NCBI GenBank assembly: GCA_900321035.1
Contig: ONUH01000001.1
Span: 345,105-409,104 of the forward strand
From: an uncultured Selenomonadales bacterium
GTDB lineage: Bacteria; Bacillota; Negativicutes; Selenomonadales; Selenomonadaceae
DNA: 64,000 bases
Direction: 5' to 3'
Shown one piece after another: positions 52,604 to 63,349 of the stretch. The notes beneath the pieces were generated by a model, which worked only from the letters and a program-made list of their open reading frames with translations, made no database searches and had not been told where the DNA came from. The position numbers were made by a program, and so were the translations under genes. Position 1 is the first letter of the stretch; every line of letters begins with the position of its first letter.

Positions 52604-53545
52604 TCATTTCAGCATACTCTCCATAACACCATTGACTACAGTATAAGGATCCGTCTTGCGTGCCTTGATGTCCTCGACGAACTTGTCGATCTTGCCGCTG
52701 TCCACCAATTTATGGCGCACATACTGGCCAATCTTGGCATCCAAGAGATCCAGCATCTCATTTTTCGCACGCTCCGTGCGACGCACAGTCAACTGCCCGT
52801 TTGCTTCGATGTGTTCCCGATGTTTATGGAACGTATCGACAACTTCCGTTATGCCGATATTCTGGTTCGCAACGGCTTTAAGAATCGGCGGACGCCAATC
52901 CTTCATCACGCCATCCAGATCAAGCATCATGTTGAGCTCGGTCTGAAGCTTGTCAGCCCCGTCGTGGTCGGCCTTGTTGATCGTGAAGATATCGCCGATT
53001 TCCAAAATACCGGCCTTGATGGCCTGAATATCGTCGCCCATTCCGGGAATCAAGACAACCATCGTCGTGTCCGCCGCTTTTACGATGTCGACTTCGGACT
53101 GACCTACGCCGACCGTCTCAACGAAAATAACGTCCACGCCGAAAGCGTCCATGACCTTGACGGCGTCTGCCGTCTTATGCGAAAGTCCTCCAAGGCTGCC
53201 GCGGGTACCCATGCTGCGAATGAAAACGCCTTCATCCATAGCCAGGTCATTCATACGAATGCGGTCACCGAGAATCGCACCGCCGGAGAACGGGCTGGTC
53301 GGGTCAATTGCTATAATGCCAACAGTCTTTCCGCGCGAACGGAATTCCTTTGCTAGCTTATCGGTAAGCGTGCTCTTGCCCGCGCCCGGAGGCCCCGTGA
53401 TGCCAAGGACATACGCGTTGCCCGTATGCGGGTAAAGTTGTTGCATGATTTCAGTCGCATTCTCACGCTCATTCTCGATAGCCGTAATAGCCTTCGCAAG
53501 CGCAAGACGGTTACCCTTCAGGACTTCATCAGCTATGTTCTCCAT
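52604..53545 (-). CDS. meaB: MeaB/ArgK-type G-protein chaperone of methylmalonyl-CoA mutase
   Basis: P-loop GTPase of 313 residues that protects and reloads the B12-dependent mutase. Walker A GPPGAGKSTLTDKL near residue 54, VGVGQSEVDIVKAADTT, and the base-recognition loop NKADHDGADKL. The ATG at 53545 has AAAGGTGG in front. Directly after the mutase small subunit. Confidence 0.94.
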   Translation of the reverse strand: MENIADEVLKGNRLALAKAITAIENERENATEIMQQLYPHTGNAYVLGITGPPGAGKSTLTDKLAKEFRSRGKTVGIIAIDPTSPFSGGAILGDRIRMNDLAMDEGVFIRSMGTRGSLGGLSHKTADAVKVMDAFGVDVIFVETVGVGQSEVDIVKAADTTMVVLIPGMGDDIQAIKAGILEIGDIFTINKADHDGADKLQTELNMMLDLDGVMKDWRPPILKAVANQNIGITEVVDTFHKHREHIEANGQLTVRRTERAKNEMLDLLDAKIGQYVRHKLVDSGKIDKFVEDIKARKTDPYTVVNGVMESMLK

Positions 53546-53625
53546 AATTTGCACCACCTTTGGCAGTATAAAGGTTTGCCCTCCATGAAAATACTTTCAA
53601 AGAGGGCAATCCTTAACAGCTCAAA

Positions 53626-54015
53626 TTATTTTACATTCGCCTTGATGAAGTCGACAATAGCCGTCGTCGGGGTGCCCGGTGTGAAGACCTCAGCGATGCC
53701 AGCCTGCTTCAGAGCCGGGATATCGCCTTCGGGAATAACGCCGCCGCCGATGATCAGGGTGTCCTTCATGCCCTTCTCACGAACGAGGTTGACAACCTTC
53801 GGGAAGAGATGCGGATGCGCACCGGAAAGGATGCTCATCGCAACAACATTGACGTCCTCATCGGCAGCCGCCTGGGCGATCTGCTCCGGGGTCTGGCGGA
53901 GGCCCGTATAGATGACCTCAAAACCGGCATCGCGCAGTGCGCGAGCAACGACCTTAGCACCACGATCATGACCATCCAGACCGGGCTTAGCAACTAAAAC
54001 TCTGATTTTATCCAT
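53626..54015 (-). CDS. methylmalonyl-CoA mutase, B12-binding subunit
   Basis: Cobalamin-binding domain of 129 residues as a separate protein. The lower axial His is in [16 protein letters not shown] (D-x-H-x-x-G), with [12 protein letters not shown] and [12 protein letters not shown] later. Together with the catalytic subunit upstream it forms a split mutase like that of many anaerobic Firmicutes and archaea. GGAGGG precedes the ATG. Confidence 0.95.
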   Translation of the reverse strand: MDKIRVLVAKPGLDGHDRGAKVVARALRDAGFEVIYTGLRQTPEQIAQAAADEDVNVVAMSILSGAHPHLFPKVVNLVREKGMKDTLIIGGGVIPEGDIPALKQAGIAEVFTPGTPTTAIVDFIKANVK

Positions 54016-54112
54016 TATTTTATTCCCTCCAACTTAGATTCAGCTTCGTACGCGAACGTTCCGCGCACTCGGCATTTGCAAAAACTCGAGTTCCGAGAAA
54101 CCGGCCTGTGAA

Positions 54113-55792
54113 TTACAGGCTGACATGAGCCTCATAGAGACCGAAGACTTCGCGCATGACGTTGCAGATCTCGCCGAGCGTAGCATACGTCTTGACAGCC
54201 TTCAGGATATGCGGCATGAGGTTCTCGCTCTCGTCCTTCTTGCAAGCTTCCTTCAGCTCTGCAAGCGCAGCCTTGACAGCCTCGTTGTCGCGGCCCTTGG
54301 TCATCTTGTTGATCGGCTTGCCGGCCTTCAGGTCAGCCAGCTTCTTGCACTGCTCAATGCCGACGGAAGCATCGACTTTCAAGAGGCCCTTCGGCGGCTC
54401 TTCTTCCATCGTGTACTCGTTGACGCCAACGATGATGCGGCGCTTGTTCTCGACATCCATCTGCCACTTGTAGGCCGAATCCTGGATTTCCTTCTGGATG
54501 TAGCCCTTCTCGATAGCGGCAACGGCACCGCCGAGCTCGTCGATCTTCTTGATGTAATCCCAAGCTTCCTTCTCGATGCGGTCGGTCATAGCCTCTACAT
54601 AGTAGGAGCCAGCCAGCGGATCGATAACATCAGCCAAGCCGCTCTCGTTCGCGACAATCTGCTGCGTACGAAGAGCAATCGTGACGGATTCCTGCGTCGG
54701 CAGAGCCAGCGCCTCGTCACGGGAATTCGTGTGGAGGGACTGCGTGCCGCCCATGACAGCCGCTGCCGTCTGGAGAGCAACGCGGATGATATTGTTGTTC
54801 GGCTGCTGCGCCGTCAGCATCGAGCCGGCAGTCTGGGTATGAACGCGGAGCATCATGGACTTCGGCTTCTTCGCACCGAAGCGTTCCTTCATGACCTTCG
54901 CCCAGACGCGGCGGGAAGCGCGGAACTTCGCAACCTCTTCGAGAACGTTGTTATGCGCGTTCCAGAAGAAGGACAGACGGCCCGCGAAATCGTCGACGTC
55001 CATGCCGGCCTTGATGGCGGCATCAACGTAAGCGATACCATCGGCGATCGTGAACGCGATTTCCTGCGAAGCGGTGGAACCAGCCTCACGGATATGGTAA
55101 CCGGAAATCGAAATCGTATTCCACTTCGGAACGTTCTTCGAGCAATACTCAAAGATGTTCGTGATGATACGCATGGACGGCTTCGGCGGGAAGATGTACG
55201 TGCCGCGGGCAGCATACTCTTTCAGGATATCGTTCTGAATCGTGCCGCGCAGCTGGTCAGCCGGAACGCCCTGCTCCTCGGCGACAGCGATGTACATGGC
55301 AAGCAGGACGGACGCCGGGGCGTTGATCGTCATCGAGGTCGAAACCTTGCCGAGGTCGATCTGGTCGAACAGAACTTCCATATCGGCGAGGGAGTCGATG
55401 GCAACGCCGACCTTGCCGACTTCGCCTTCGGAAATCGGATCATCGGAGTCATAACCAATCTGCGTCGGAAGATCGAAAGCGCAGGAAAGACCCGTGCCGC
55501 CGTTCGCAATCAGATAGCGATAACGCTCGTTGGAAGCTTTCGCCGTCGAGAAGCCGGCATACATACGCATCGTCCAGAAACGGCCGCGATACATGGTCGG
55601 CTGAACGCCGCGGGTGAACGGATACTGGCCGGGGAAGCCGATCTCATCGGTGTAGGCCTCAACACCCTTGACATCCAGCGGCGTGTAGAGGCGCTGCTCC
55701 GGCAGATGCTTGCGCTCCGGAGTCTTCTCGATAGCTTTCGCTACGGCAGCTTCGTACTTTTCGAGTTCAGCTTTGATCTTTTCATTGCTCAT
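54113..55792 (-). CDS. methylmalonyl-CoA mutase, catalytic subunit
   Basis: TIM-barrel subunit of 559 residues. Substrate-binding blocks are [20 protein letters not shown], the [20 protein letters not shown] region and [20 protein letters not shown]. It rearranges succinyl-CoA and methylmalonyl-CoA by a radical mechanism. It ends without a B12 domain, which is encoded separately 97 bases downstream. Follows the CoA-transferase. Confidence 0.95.
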   Translation of the reverse strand: MSNEKIKAELEKYEAAVAKAIEKTPERKHLPEQRLYTPLDVKGVEAYTDEIGFPGQYPFTRGVQPTMYRGRFWTMRMYAGFSTAKASNERYRYLIANGGTGLSCAFDLPTQIGYDSDDPISEGEVGKVGVAIDSLADMEVLFDQIDLGKVSTSMTINAPASVLLAMYIAVAEEQGVPADQLRGTIQNDILKEYAARGTYIFPPKPSMRIITNIFEYCSKNVPKWNTISISGYHIREAGSTASQEIAFTIADGIAYVDAAIKAGMDVDDFAGRLSFFWNAHNNVLEEVAKFRASRRVWAKVMKERFGAKKPKSMMLRVHTQTAGSMLTAQQPNNNIIRVALQTAAAVMGGTQSLHTNSRDEALALPTQESVTIALRTQQIVANESGLADVIDPLAGSYYVEAMTDRIEKEAWDYIKKIDELGGAVAAIEKGYIQKEIQDSAYKWQMDVENKRRIIVGVNEYTMEEEPPKGLLKVDASVGIEQCKKLADLKAGKPINKMTKGRDNEAVKAALAELKEACKKDESENLMPHILKAVKTYATLGEICNVMREVFGLYEAHVSL

Positions 55793-55863
55793 AATGGGTT
55801 TACCCTCCTATTTTTATTTGTTCGCCAATAACGTCTGATGAATTATCTACGAGGCCGCGCCTC

Positions 55864-57393
55864 TTATTTAACCTTCATCGAGCCGGTCTCGGCGAGCCTT
55901 ACGTGGAACGACAGGGCTTCCTTAAGAATATGCGGCGTATGCGCGACGCCTTTCTCCATGGTCGCCTTGAGTGCGCGATCGTAGTAGTCCTGCAGAAGCG
56001 GACGATACTCGGGGTTCGCGCAGTTGTTGATGATAAGTTTCGCGCGCTCGCGCGGGCAAACGCCGCGGAGATCCGCAACGCCCTGCTCGGTGACAATGGC
56101 ATCCACAACCTGCTGGCCATGGTCGACATGCGAGACCATCGGGACAATCGAGGAGATGTCGCCGTTCTTCGCCGTGGACTGGGTCAGGAAAATCGTCAGA
56201 TAGCCGTTGCGGGCAAAGTCGCCCGAGCCGCCGATACCGTTCATCATACGGGTACCGTTGACAAGAGTCGAGTTGATGTTGCCGTAAATGTCGGCCTCGA
56301 TCGCCGTGTTCATCGCGATGACGCCAAGGCGACGAACGACTTCCGGGTTGTTGGAGATTTCCTCCGGACGAAGCATGATCTTTTTCTTGTACTTCTCGAT
56401 GTTCTCGTAGAAGCGCTTCTGTCCTTCCGGCGACGGGGTCAGGGAAGTGCCGGACGCGAAGTCGAGCTTGCCGGCGTCGATCATGTCGAAGATGCCGTCC
56501 TGGATAACCTCGGTGTAAACCGTCAGGTGCTCATACTTCGAATTCACGAAACCGGAGAGAGCCGCGTTCGCGACGTTGCCGACGCCGGACTGGAGCGGCA
56601 GCAGGTTCTGAGGCATACGGCCTGCCTTGACCTCGCCATCCAGGAAGTCGATGAGGTTGCCCGCCATCTTCTTCGCGACGTCGTCCACCGCTGCCAGCGG
56701 ACGAACCTTATCGGTGACGTCCGACGGAACGATGTACTTGATTTTCGCCGGATCGCACGGAATGAACGGCGTGCCGATGCGAGTGTCGGGCCGAACCACC
56801 GGGATCGGGAGACGATACGGAGGATCCAGAGGAACGTAGATATCGTGCATTCCCTCAAGAGCCAACGGCTGGGAGGTATTGACCTCAACGATGACAACAT
56901 CCGCAGTCTGGACATAGGACGGAGCATTACCGACGGAAGTCGTCGGAATGATGTTGCCCTCTTCCGTAATCGCGGCGGCCTCGACGATGGCAACGTCAAT
57001 CTTGTTACCCTTCATGAAGCCATAGCGGGCCATCTGCGCCGAAGCGCTCAAATCGAGATCGCAGTACGAAATCTCGCCCGTGTTGATCGCCTTCTGTATG
57101 TCCTTGTTCGTCTGGTAAGGCATACGGAAATCGATGCCCTTGACCGCTGCCAATTCGCCGTCAAGCTCAGGGCCTACAGAAGCGCCGGTCCAAAGATTGA
57201 TTTTGAACGGTGTCTTCTTCATGCGCTCAGCCAAAGCGTGCGGTACAGCCTTCGGATAACCGGACGGCGTAAAGCCGCTCGTACCGATGCTCATTCCCGG
57301 CTTGATAAACTCGGCGGCCTCTTCGGCCGTTACGATCTTATCCTGCAGAGCCTTGTTCCGAACGCGATCAAGAATGTCGTTCTTTCCAACCAT
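55864..57393 (-). CDS. succinate/propionate (acetyl-CoA hydrolase family) CoA-transferase
   Basis: CoA-transferase of 509 residues, acetyl-CoA hydrolase/transferase family (Cat1/AarC type). Motifs are NLWTGASVGPELDGEL near residue 89, then MMNGIGGSGDFARNGYL and VTEQGVADLRGVCP. Here it probably moves CoA from propionyl-CoA to succinate, closing the propionate cycle. GGAGG precedes the ATG. First gene of the operon, behind a strong promoter. Confidence 0.9.
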   Translation of the reverse strand: MVGKNDILDRVRNKALQDKIVTAEEAAEFIKPGMSIGTSGFTPSGYPKAVPHALAERMKKTPFKINLWTGASVGPELDGELAAVKGIDFRMPYQTNKDIQKAINTGEISYCDLDLSASAQMARYGFMKGNKIDVAIVEAAAITEEGNIIPTTSVGNAPSYVQTADVVIVEVNTSQPLALEGMHDIYVPLDPPYRLPIPVVRPDTRIGTPFIPCDPAKIKYIVPSDVTDKVRPLAAVDDVAKKMAGNLIDFLDGEVKAGRMPQNLLPLQSGVGNVANAALSGFVNSKYEHLTVYTEVIQDGIFDMIDAGKLDFASGTSLTPSPEGQKRFYENIEKYKKKIMLRPEEISNNPEVVRRLGVIAMNTAIEADIYGNINSTLVNGTRMMNGIGGSGDFARNGYLTIFLTQSTAKNGDISSIVPMVSHVDHGQQVVDAIVTEQGVADLRGVCPRERAKLIINNCANPEYRPLLQDYYDRALKATMEKGVAHTPHILKEALSFHVRLAETGSMKVK

Positions 57394-57547
57394 TAAAAAA
57401 CCTCCTTTAATTTACGGCCTAAAATGGCCGTTATTTTGACGCCTGGATGGCTGACTTTTTCCGCCGCGACCCGATTACTCGCATCCGTCAGGCCGCTTCG
57501 GAAAAAGTTGTTCCAGCCCTCACGGGCGTCAATTTCTTCCGTGTATT

Positions 57548-57576
57548 AGTGTAACACTCCGGGGGCTCATAGTCAA
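57548..57576 (-). promoter_or_regulatory. promoter of the propionate operon with palindrome on the -10
   Basis: Minus strand: TTGACT (57571-57576), 17-base spacer, TACACT (57548-57553). The palindrome AGTGT-A-ACACT (57548-57558) covers the -10. The leader of about 150 bases contains an ACGGCC/GGCCGT hairpin just before the ribosome site; no known riboswitch was matched. Confidence 0.75.
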
Positions 57577-57712
57577 GTAAAACAGCCGACTTTCCTTCGT
57601 ATTTTTTGACAATTCCCGCAATGCGGACACCTGTATTTTCCCGAAAGTCTATCTCCCATATATGGACATTTTTTATTTTTTTGTGAACGAAAAAGCACAA
57701 TATATCGAAATT

Positions 57713-57756
57713 CAAGAAAACGGGAAAACGAGCAAATTTTGCCTCGTTTTCCCGTT
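57713..57756 (-). terminator. terminator of the folC/O-antigen-ligase transcript
   Basis: Minus strand: AACGGGAAAACGAG/CTCGTTTTCCCGTT perfect 14-pair stem, followed by TTCTTG. Confidence 0.85.
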
Positions 57757-57790
57757 GACATGCAAGCATTTCGCCGCTGCTTATAGGCCT

Positions 57791-59077
57791 TTACTCCTCC
57801 GTTTTATGTTTTCTGGAACTCTCCGGCAGGATTCCGCGCGCGGCCATAGCCAGCGCACAGCCCATCCATAGGAGCATGGAAGAAGGAATATTGAACAGGA
57901 CGTTGTCCGAAATGCCGCCCAAAGCCACCGTGACAAGAGCCAGCCCACAGCCCAACTCGAACCGGCGCACGAGGAAGCTTTCTTCCGTTCCCGACGAGCG
58001 GAAGGCGGTGAACATCGTGCCGAAGAAATACCAAAAATACGCGGCCGCGCCGATGACGCCGATCTCCGCCGCATAGTGCAGATAGAGATTATGCGCGTGG
58101 AACATCTCCGTCGCAGCGTTGTTGATGTAGAAATCGTATTCCGGATAGACTTTCAGGAACGATCCCCATCCGATGCCCAGCAGCGGATGATCCATGATCA
58201 TGGCGACGCTGCTTTCCCAAAGCGCCAGCCTCATTTCCATGGACGTGTCCATCTTGGTGAACACGGACATGAGCCGATCCGCCAGGACGGGGTCGGCGAC
58301 CAGCAGTGCTGCGCCGACGGCAGCACAGACCAGCAAGATGCGCCGGTCTTTCAGCGCCCCGTAACATGCCAGCGTCAGCATGACCGCGAAGCACGAGCCG
58401 CGCGCGTAGGTCAGCGCCAGGCAGCCCAAAAGCGTCAAAAGGGCGACGCCGTATTTCCGCCGCCCGCCGGAGTCCTCTTCCGTCATGAAAAAGGCGAAGA
58501 CCACGGCGATTACTTCGCCTAAGTAGCCGGCGAAAATATTCGGGTTTTTCCACGTGGAGAATATCCGCTTTTTCAGCTCGGGGAACGCCTCGCCGTCCAC
58601 CCATTTCGTGTCGGCGGCGTTCATGTCCCAGCCGAAAGCCAGCTGGCAGAAACCGTACAGCACGCAGCAGAACGCCGAATACCCCAGCGCCTTCAGGACG
58701 CCCCGCAGATGCTTTTCCGTCCGGAGCGTCTGCCCCGCCAAAAGATAGGTGAAGACATAGGAGCCGACAAGGACGTAATAATTGTAGAAACTGGCCATCC
58801 GATCCGGCGCCACGAGAACGGACGCGCCGCCGATCACGACGAAAAAGATGACCGGCACGTCGTAGGGCAGCCTGCGAAAATGAAATTCCGGGTCGCGCAT
58901 CCAGCGCCAGAACAAAAACGCGACGCCGAGAGCCAGCGCGCCGGAAGCAATCCACGGATTGAGCGCGATGAAGAACGCTTCCAGCCGAAGCGCGAAATAG
59001 CAGCGGTTTTCCAACGTCCGCTGACGGCTGTGCAGTTTTTTCCTTTCAATGCTGCTCATCGTTTCCGACGAAGACAT
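57791..59077 (-). CDS. O-antigen ligase (Wzy-C) family membrane protein
   Basis: Protein of 428 residues with about ten to twelve hydrophobic segments. The Wzy_C region lies near residues 215-370, including ALTYARGSCFAVMLTLACYG and the periplasmic loop MDHPLLGIGWGSFLKVYPEY with HAHNLYLHYAAEIGVIG. The family joins O-antigen to lipid A-core or polymerises surface glycans (WaaL/Wzy). No sugar transferase genes lie nearby. It starts 4 bases after folC. Confidence 0.85.
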   Translation of the reverse strand: MSSSETMSSIERKKLHSRQRTLENRCYFALRLEAFFIALNPWIASGALALGVAFLFWRWMRDPEFHFRRLPYDVPVIFFVVIGGASVLVAPDRMASFYNYYVLVGSYVFTYLLAGQTLRTEKHLRGVLKALGYSAFCCVLYGFCQLAFGWDMNAADTKWVDGEAFPELKKRIFSTWKNPNIFAGYLGEVIAVVFAFFMTEEDSGGRRKYGVALLTLLGCLALTYARGSCFAVMLTLACYGALKDRRILLVCAAVGAALLVADPVLADRLMSVFTKMDTSMEMRLALWESSVAMIMDHPLLGIGWGSFLKVYPEYDFYINNAATEMFHAHNLYLHYAAEIGVIGAAAYFWYFFGTMFTAFRSSGTEESFLVRRFELGCGLALVTVALGGISDNVLFNIPSSMLLWMGCALAMAARGILPESSRKHKTEE

Positions 59078-59081
59078 TTCT

Positions 59082-60404
59082 TCAAGCCTCCTTTCCCGCT
59101 TGCAGCCGCGCCCGCAGCTCGCCGATCAGATAGAGCGATCCCGTGCAGCAGAGGAGCTTTCCCTCCGCCGCCTGTTTCGCACGTGTCAGCGCACGGTCCC
59201 GATCCGGTTCCGCCTCCGCCTGCCGCACGCGCTTCCGCACCGACTGCAGGAGCCGCTCCGCTGTTTCCGCCCGCCCCGAATCCGGCTGCGTCACGAAAAC
59301 GACGTCCTCCGGTCGAAGCAGTATATCGAGCATATCGTCAATCGCCTTGTCATGGAGTATGCCGAGCAGGAACACGCGCGGCTCCGTCGGGAAAACCGCG
59401 TCGAGTGCCTCCCGGAGCGATTTCATGCCCGCCGGGTTGTGGGCGCCGTCCACGACGATTTTCTGCCCGTCTGCGTCCATGCGCTCAAAACGGCCCGGCC
59501 ACGCCGTCCGTGAAAACGCTTCCGCAGTCTTCGACATCGAAATCCGCGCGTCCTTTTGCGCCAAAACGCCCATCAGCGCCGCCGCCGCCGCGCTGTTTTC
59601 CGCCTGATACGGCGCGGCAAAGGAAATCCCGTACCGCCAATCCGAAAGCGAAAGCGACGGCGCGTCGAGAGAGAGCTTTTGTCCTTCCGTCGTTCTTGAA
59701 CAGGACCGCAGATAAAAATCCTCGCCCATCACATAAAGCGGCGCGTTTTTCTCCCGTGCCGTCCGGCGAATCACGTCGAGCGGCGTCCCCTTGGCCGCCG
59801 TTACCACGGGCACGTTTTCCTTGATGATCCCCGCCTTGTGCTCCGCGACGCCTTCCAGCGTTCCGCCGCAGACGTCGGCGTGCTCCAGCGTCACGTTCGT
59901 GATCACCGTCGCCACAGGCGTGATGATATTCGTAGAATCCAGAAGACCGCCCAAACCGACCTCGATGACCGCATAATCGACTTTTTCCTTGGCGAAATAC
60001 AGGAACGCCGCCGCCGTCAGCACCTCGAACTGCGTCGGGCTCTCCTCGCCTTCCGCAATCATTCGCTCCGCCGCGTCCCGTGTCCGAGACAGCATTCGAG
60101 CGAAATCTTCGTCGGAAATCTTCGCGCCGTCCACACACATTCTTTCATTATAAAATACAAGATGCGGCGACGTGAAAAGACCGGTCCGAAGCCCCGACGC
60201 CGAGAGCGCCGCCGCCGCCAGCGCGGAAACGGAGCCCTTGCCGTTGGTGCCGGTTATATGGACCGTCTTGCATGCGTCCTGCGGATTGCCCAAAAGCTCC
60301 GCCAGCCGACAGATGCGGGACAATCCCAGCCGCATGCCGAAGGTGTTCAGCGACGCAAGATAATCCAATGATTGTTGGTATGTCATGCAAACCTCATCAC
60401 TCAT
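59082..60404 (-). CDS. folC: folylpolyglutamate synthase / dihydrofolate synthase
   Basis: Mur-ligase-fold enzyme of 440 residues. P-loop ITGTNGKGSVSALAAAAL near residue 49, the VDYAVIEVGLGGLLDSTNII block, and LEHADVCGGTLEGVAEHKAG. It adds glutamate to dihydropteroate and tetrahydrofolate. The ATG at 60404 has GAGGGGAAGG in front; an ATG six codons later is possible. Downstream of valS, as in many Firmicutes. Confidence 0.93.
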   Translation of the reverse strand: MSDEVCMTYQQSLDYLASLNTFGMRLGLSRICRLAELLGNPQDACKTVHITGTNGKGSVSALAAAALSASGLRTGLFTSPHLVFYNERMCVDGAKISDEDFARMLSRTRDAAERMIAEGEESPTQFEVLTAAAFLYFAKEKVDYAVIEVGLGGLLDSTNIITPVATVITNVTLEHADVCGGTLEGVAEHKAGIIKENVPVVTAAKGTPLDVIRRTAREKNAPLYVMGEDFYLRSCSRTTEGQKLSLDAPSLSLSDWRYGISFAAPYQAENSAAAAALMGVLAQKDARISMSKTAEAFSRTAWPGRFERMDADGQKIVVDGAHNPAGMKSLREALDAVFPTEPRVFLLGILHDKAIDDMLDILLRPEDVVFVTQPDSGRAETAERLLQSVRKRVRQAEAEPDRDRALTRAKQAAEGKLLCCTGSLYLIGELRARLQAGKEA

Positions 60405-60439
60405 ACTTGCCTTCCCCTCGATGGAAGGCAAGGAACACA

Positions 60440-63029
60440 TCACAGCGCCGCCAAATGACGCAAACGCTCGGCCATGACCGCACGCTTTTCCTCGTAATCC
60501 TTCTGCTTCGCCCGCTCCTTTTCCACGACCTCGGCAGGTGCTTTCGCCGTGAAGCTCTCGTTGGACAGCTTCTTTTTCGCGCGCTCGATTTCCCGGTCGA
60601 GGTTTTCCAGTTCCTTCGTCAGACGCTGGGTTTCTTTTTCAACGTCGATCAGGCCCTTCAGAGGCAGATAGACGCCGACGCCGCCCACGGCCGCCGTCAT
60701 GGCGTTCTCCGGTTTCGCCGCGTCCGCGTCGCAAAGCGTCAGCGGTTCCGTATCCGCGAGCCCGCTGAGGTATCCTGCATGCGCCGCAAAAACCTTGCGG
60801 AGACCCGCGTCCGCGATATGGAGAATTGCCTCGCTCTTCTTGCCCGGCTGCGCGCCCGCCTCGGCGCGCATATTGCGGATGGCCTTGATCGTTTCCATGA
60901 TAGCCGTCATCGCGGTCTCGGCATTCTCGTCGAGCTTTCCTTCCTCGCCCGTCGGCCACGCCGTGACCATCACGCTCTTGCCCTCATGCGGCACGCGCTG
61001 CCAGATTTCCTCGGTGATGAACGGCATGAACGGGTGCAGCAGACGAAGGGTATGCTCCAGCACATAACCCAGCACATACTGCGCCGTCCGACGCGGGCGC
61101 TCGGTTTCCTTATCGTAAAGGCGCGGCTTCGCCAACTCGATATACCAGTCGCAAAGCTCGCTCCAAATGAACTCATAAATCGCGCGGGCTGCTTCGCCCA
61201 GCTCGAACTTCTCGAGATTCTCGGTGACGCCCGCCGCCGTTTTCGCATAGCGCGAAAGGATCCAGCGGTCGGACAGTTCGAAATCGTCCTGCGTCGGCAC
61301 AAAGTTCTTGTCGAATCCTTCAAGATTCATCAGCATGAAACGCGACGCGTTCCAAAGCTTGTTCGCGAAATTGCGCGCAGACTCCACCCGTTCCCAATAG
61401 AAGCGCATGTCGTTGCCCGGTGTGTTGCCCGTCACCAGCATGAAGCGCAGCGTGTCCGCGCCGTACTTGTCGATGACCTCCACCGGGTCGATGCCGTTGC
61501 CGAGAGATTTCGACATTTTCCGTCCCTGACTGTCCCGGACGAGGCCGTGGATGAACACATGGCGGAACGGGATATCCTTGCCGAATTTCAGTCCCTGCAT
61601 AACCATGCGGGCCACCCAGAAGAAGATGATATCGTAGCCCGTCACCAGCACGCTGGTCGGGTAGAAATGACGGAGCTCCTCCGTGTCCTCGGGCCAACCC
61701 ATCGTCTCAAAGGGCCAGAGCCCGGAGCTGAACCAGGTATCCAGCACGTCCTCATCCTGACGGATATTCTTGCTGCCGCACTTCGGGCAAACCGAGATGT
61801 CCTCGCGGGAAGGAAATACACCAGTCGCGGATGTTTTCGAGCCAGCCCGTGTAGATTTTCGCGAAGCGTTCCGGCACGAACTTGATGCGCCCATCGTTCA
61901 CCGCTTCGATGGCGGGTTTCGCCAGCGACTCCATCTTCACAAACCACTGCTTCGACACCAGCGGCTCCACCGTCGTATGGCAGCGGGAGCAATGACCCAC
62001 CGCGTGCTCGTGGTTCTCGGTCTTCACGAGGACGCCCGTCTCTTCCAGTTCCTTCACGAGCTGCTTGCGGCACTCGTAACGGTCGAGGCCCGCGTATTTG
62101 CCCGCGCCCTCGCCCATGGTGCCGTCGTTCTCGATGACTTTGACCTGCTCCAGGTCATGCCGGTTGCCCATCTCGAAGTCGTTCGGGTCGTGAGCCGGCG
62201 TCACCTTCACCGCGCCGGTGCCGAACTTCGGATCGACGTACTCGTCGGCGAACAGCGGAATCCGACGCCCCACCACGGGCAGGATCAGCGTCTTGCCGAT
62301 CAGATGCTTGTATCGCTCATCGTCGGGATGCACCGCCACGCCCGTATCGCCGAACATCGTCTCCGGGCGCGTCGTAGCGATCTCGACCTTCTCGTCCGAG
62401 CCTTCCACCGGATAAACGAGATGCCAAAGATGGCCCTGCTCCGTCTCGTGCTCGACTTCGAGATCGGACAGCGCCGTATTGCAGCGCGGGCACCAATTCG
62501 TAATCCGCATGCCCTGATAGATCAGCCCCTCTTCGTAAAGGCTGACGAACACCTCGCGCACCGCCCGCGAGCAGCCCTCGTCCATCGTGAAGCGCTCCCG
62601 GTCCCAGTCGAGGGAGGAGCCGAGGGAACGGAGCTGCGACATGATGCGGCTGCCGTATTTTTCCTTCCATGCCCAGACGCGCTCCAGGAATTTCTCACGG
62701 CCGAGGTCGTACCGGGAAAGCCCTTCCTCCCGCAGCGACTCCTCCACCTTCGCCTGCGTCGCGATGCCCGCGTGGTCGCAGCCCGGCATCCAGAGCGTAT
62801 TGTAGCCCTGCATCCGGCGCCAGCGGATCAGGATGTCCTGCAGCGTATTGTCCATCGCGTGCCCCATGTGGAGCTGGCCCGTCACATTCGGCGGCGGAAT
62901 CACGATTGAGAACGGCTTCTTGTCCTTCTCCACCTCCGCGTGGAAAAACCCGCTCGTCTCCCAAAACTCGTACCATTTCTTCTCAAACAGCTTCGGATCG
63001 TACACCTTCGGAATCATGTTCTCCGACAT
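60440..63029 (-). pseudogene. valS: valyl-tRNA synthetase, broken by an internal deletion and frameshift
   Basis: Both halves of ValS are clear, but in different frames. The 5' part (63029 down to about 61815) has the HIGH motif [15 protein letters not shown] and ends in [12 protein letters not shown]. The 3' part resumes at [13 protein letters not shown] in the next frame and holds [17 protein letters not shown], the KMSKS motif GRKMSKSLGNG, the anticodon domain and the C-terminal coiled coil. Between them the block that should begin RQLWWGH and include PAWYC, about 20-25 residues, is missing, and the deletion is not a multiple of three (junction near 61810-61817). ValS is essential, so this may be an assembly error. 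The ATG at 63029 follows GGGAGGG and a T-box leader. Confidence 0.85.
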
Positions 63030-63054
63030 TCTGAAACCCTCCCAAAAACAAATA

Positions 63055-63280
63055 AAGCTCTTTCATCCCGAAGGACGAAAGAGCGATCTTCCGTGGTACC
63101 ACCTAACTTCCCGCGCCGCAAAAATGCGAGCGCGGCTCAAAACATAACGCCGTTTCCGCGATCCGGCTCAAAAGCGACCTTCCCCGGCACGACGCAAGGT
63201 TTTCCCAGCCAATGAAACCTCTCTCTATACCGCCGCCCGCCGCGTACTCCTCTTCCTCATCGCCGACAGTCTTTATAATG
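63055..63280 (-). promoter_or_regulatory. T-box riboswitch of valS
   Basis: Minus strand: the T-box core AGGTGGTACCACGG (about 63091-63104), preceded by a stem I region with GGCGATGAGGAAGAGGAGTAC and AGAGAGAG. It is followed by the terminator GCTCTTTC/GAAAGAGC (63057-63084) and a T-rich run. Uncharged tRNA would pair with the core and allow read-through. The specifier is probably a Val codon (a GTA lies in GAGTACG), but this was not proved. Confidence 0.88.
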
Positions 63281-63286
63281 TAGCGT

Positions 63287-63315
63287 ATTTTAGCATACCC
63301 AAAAAGATTTTGCAA
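63287..63315 (-). promoter_or_regulatory. promoter of the valS T-box leader
   Basis: Minus strand: TTGCAA (63310-63315), 17-base spacer, TAAAAT (63287-63292). Confidence 0.7.
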
Positions 63316-63349
63316 CCAGAAGCGCACTCGCAATATTTTTTCATCGTCT

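Noticed and set aside
57488..57769. 93-codon open frame on the minus strand upstream of the CoA-transferase
   Set aside because: It covers the promoter and terminator region. Composition is non-protein-like.
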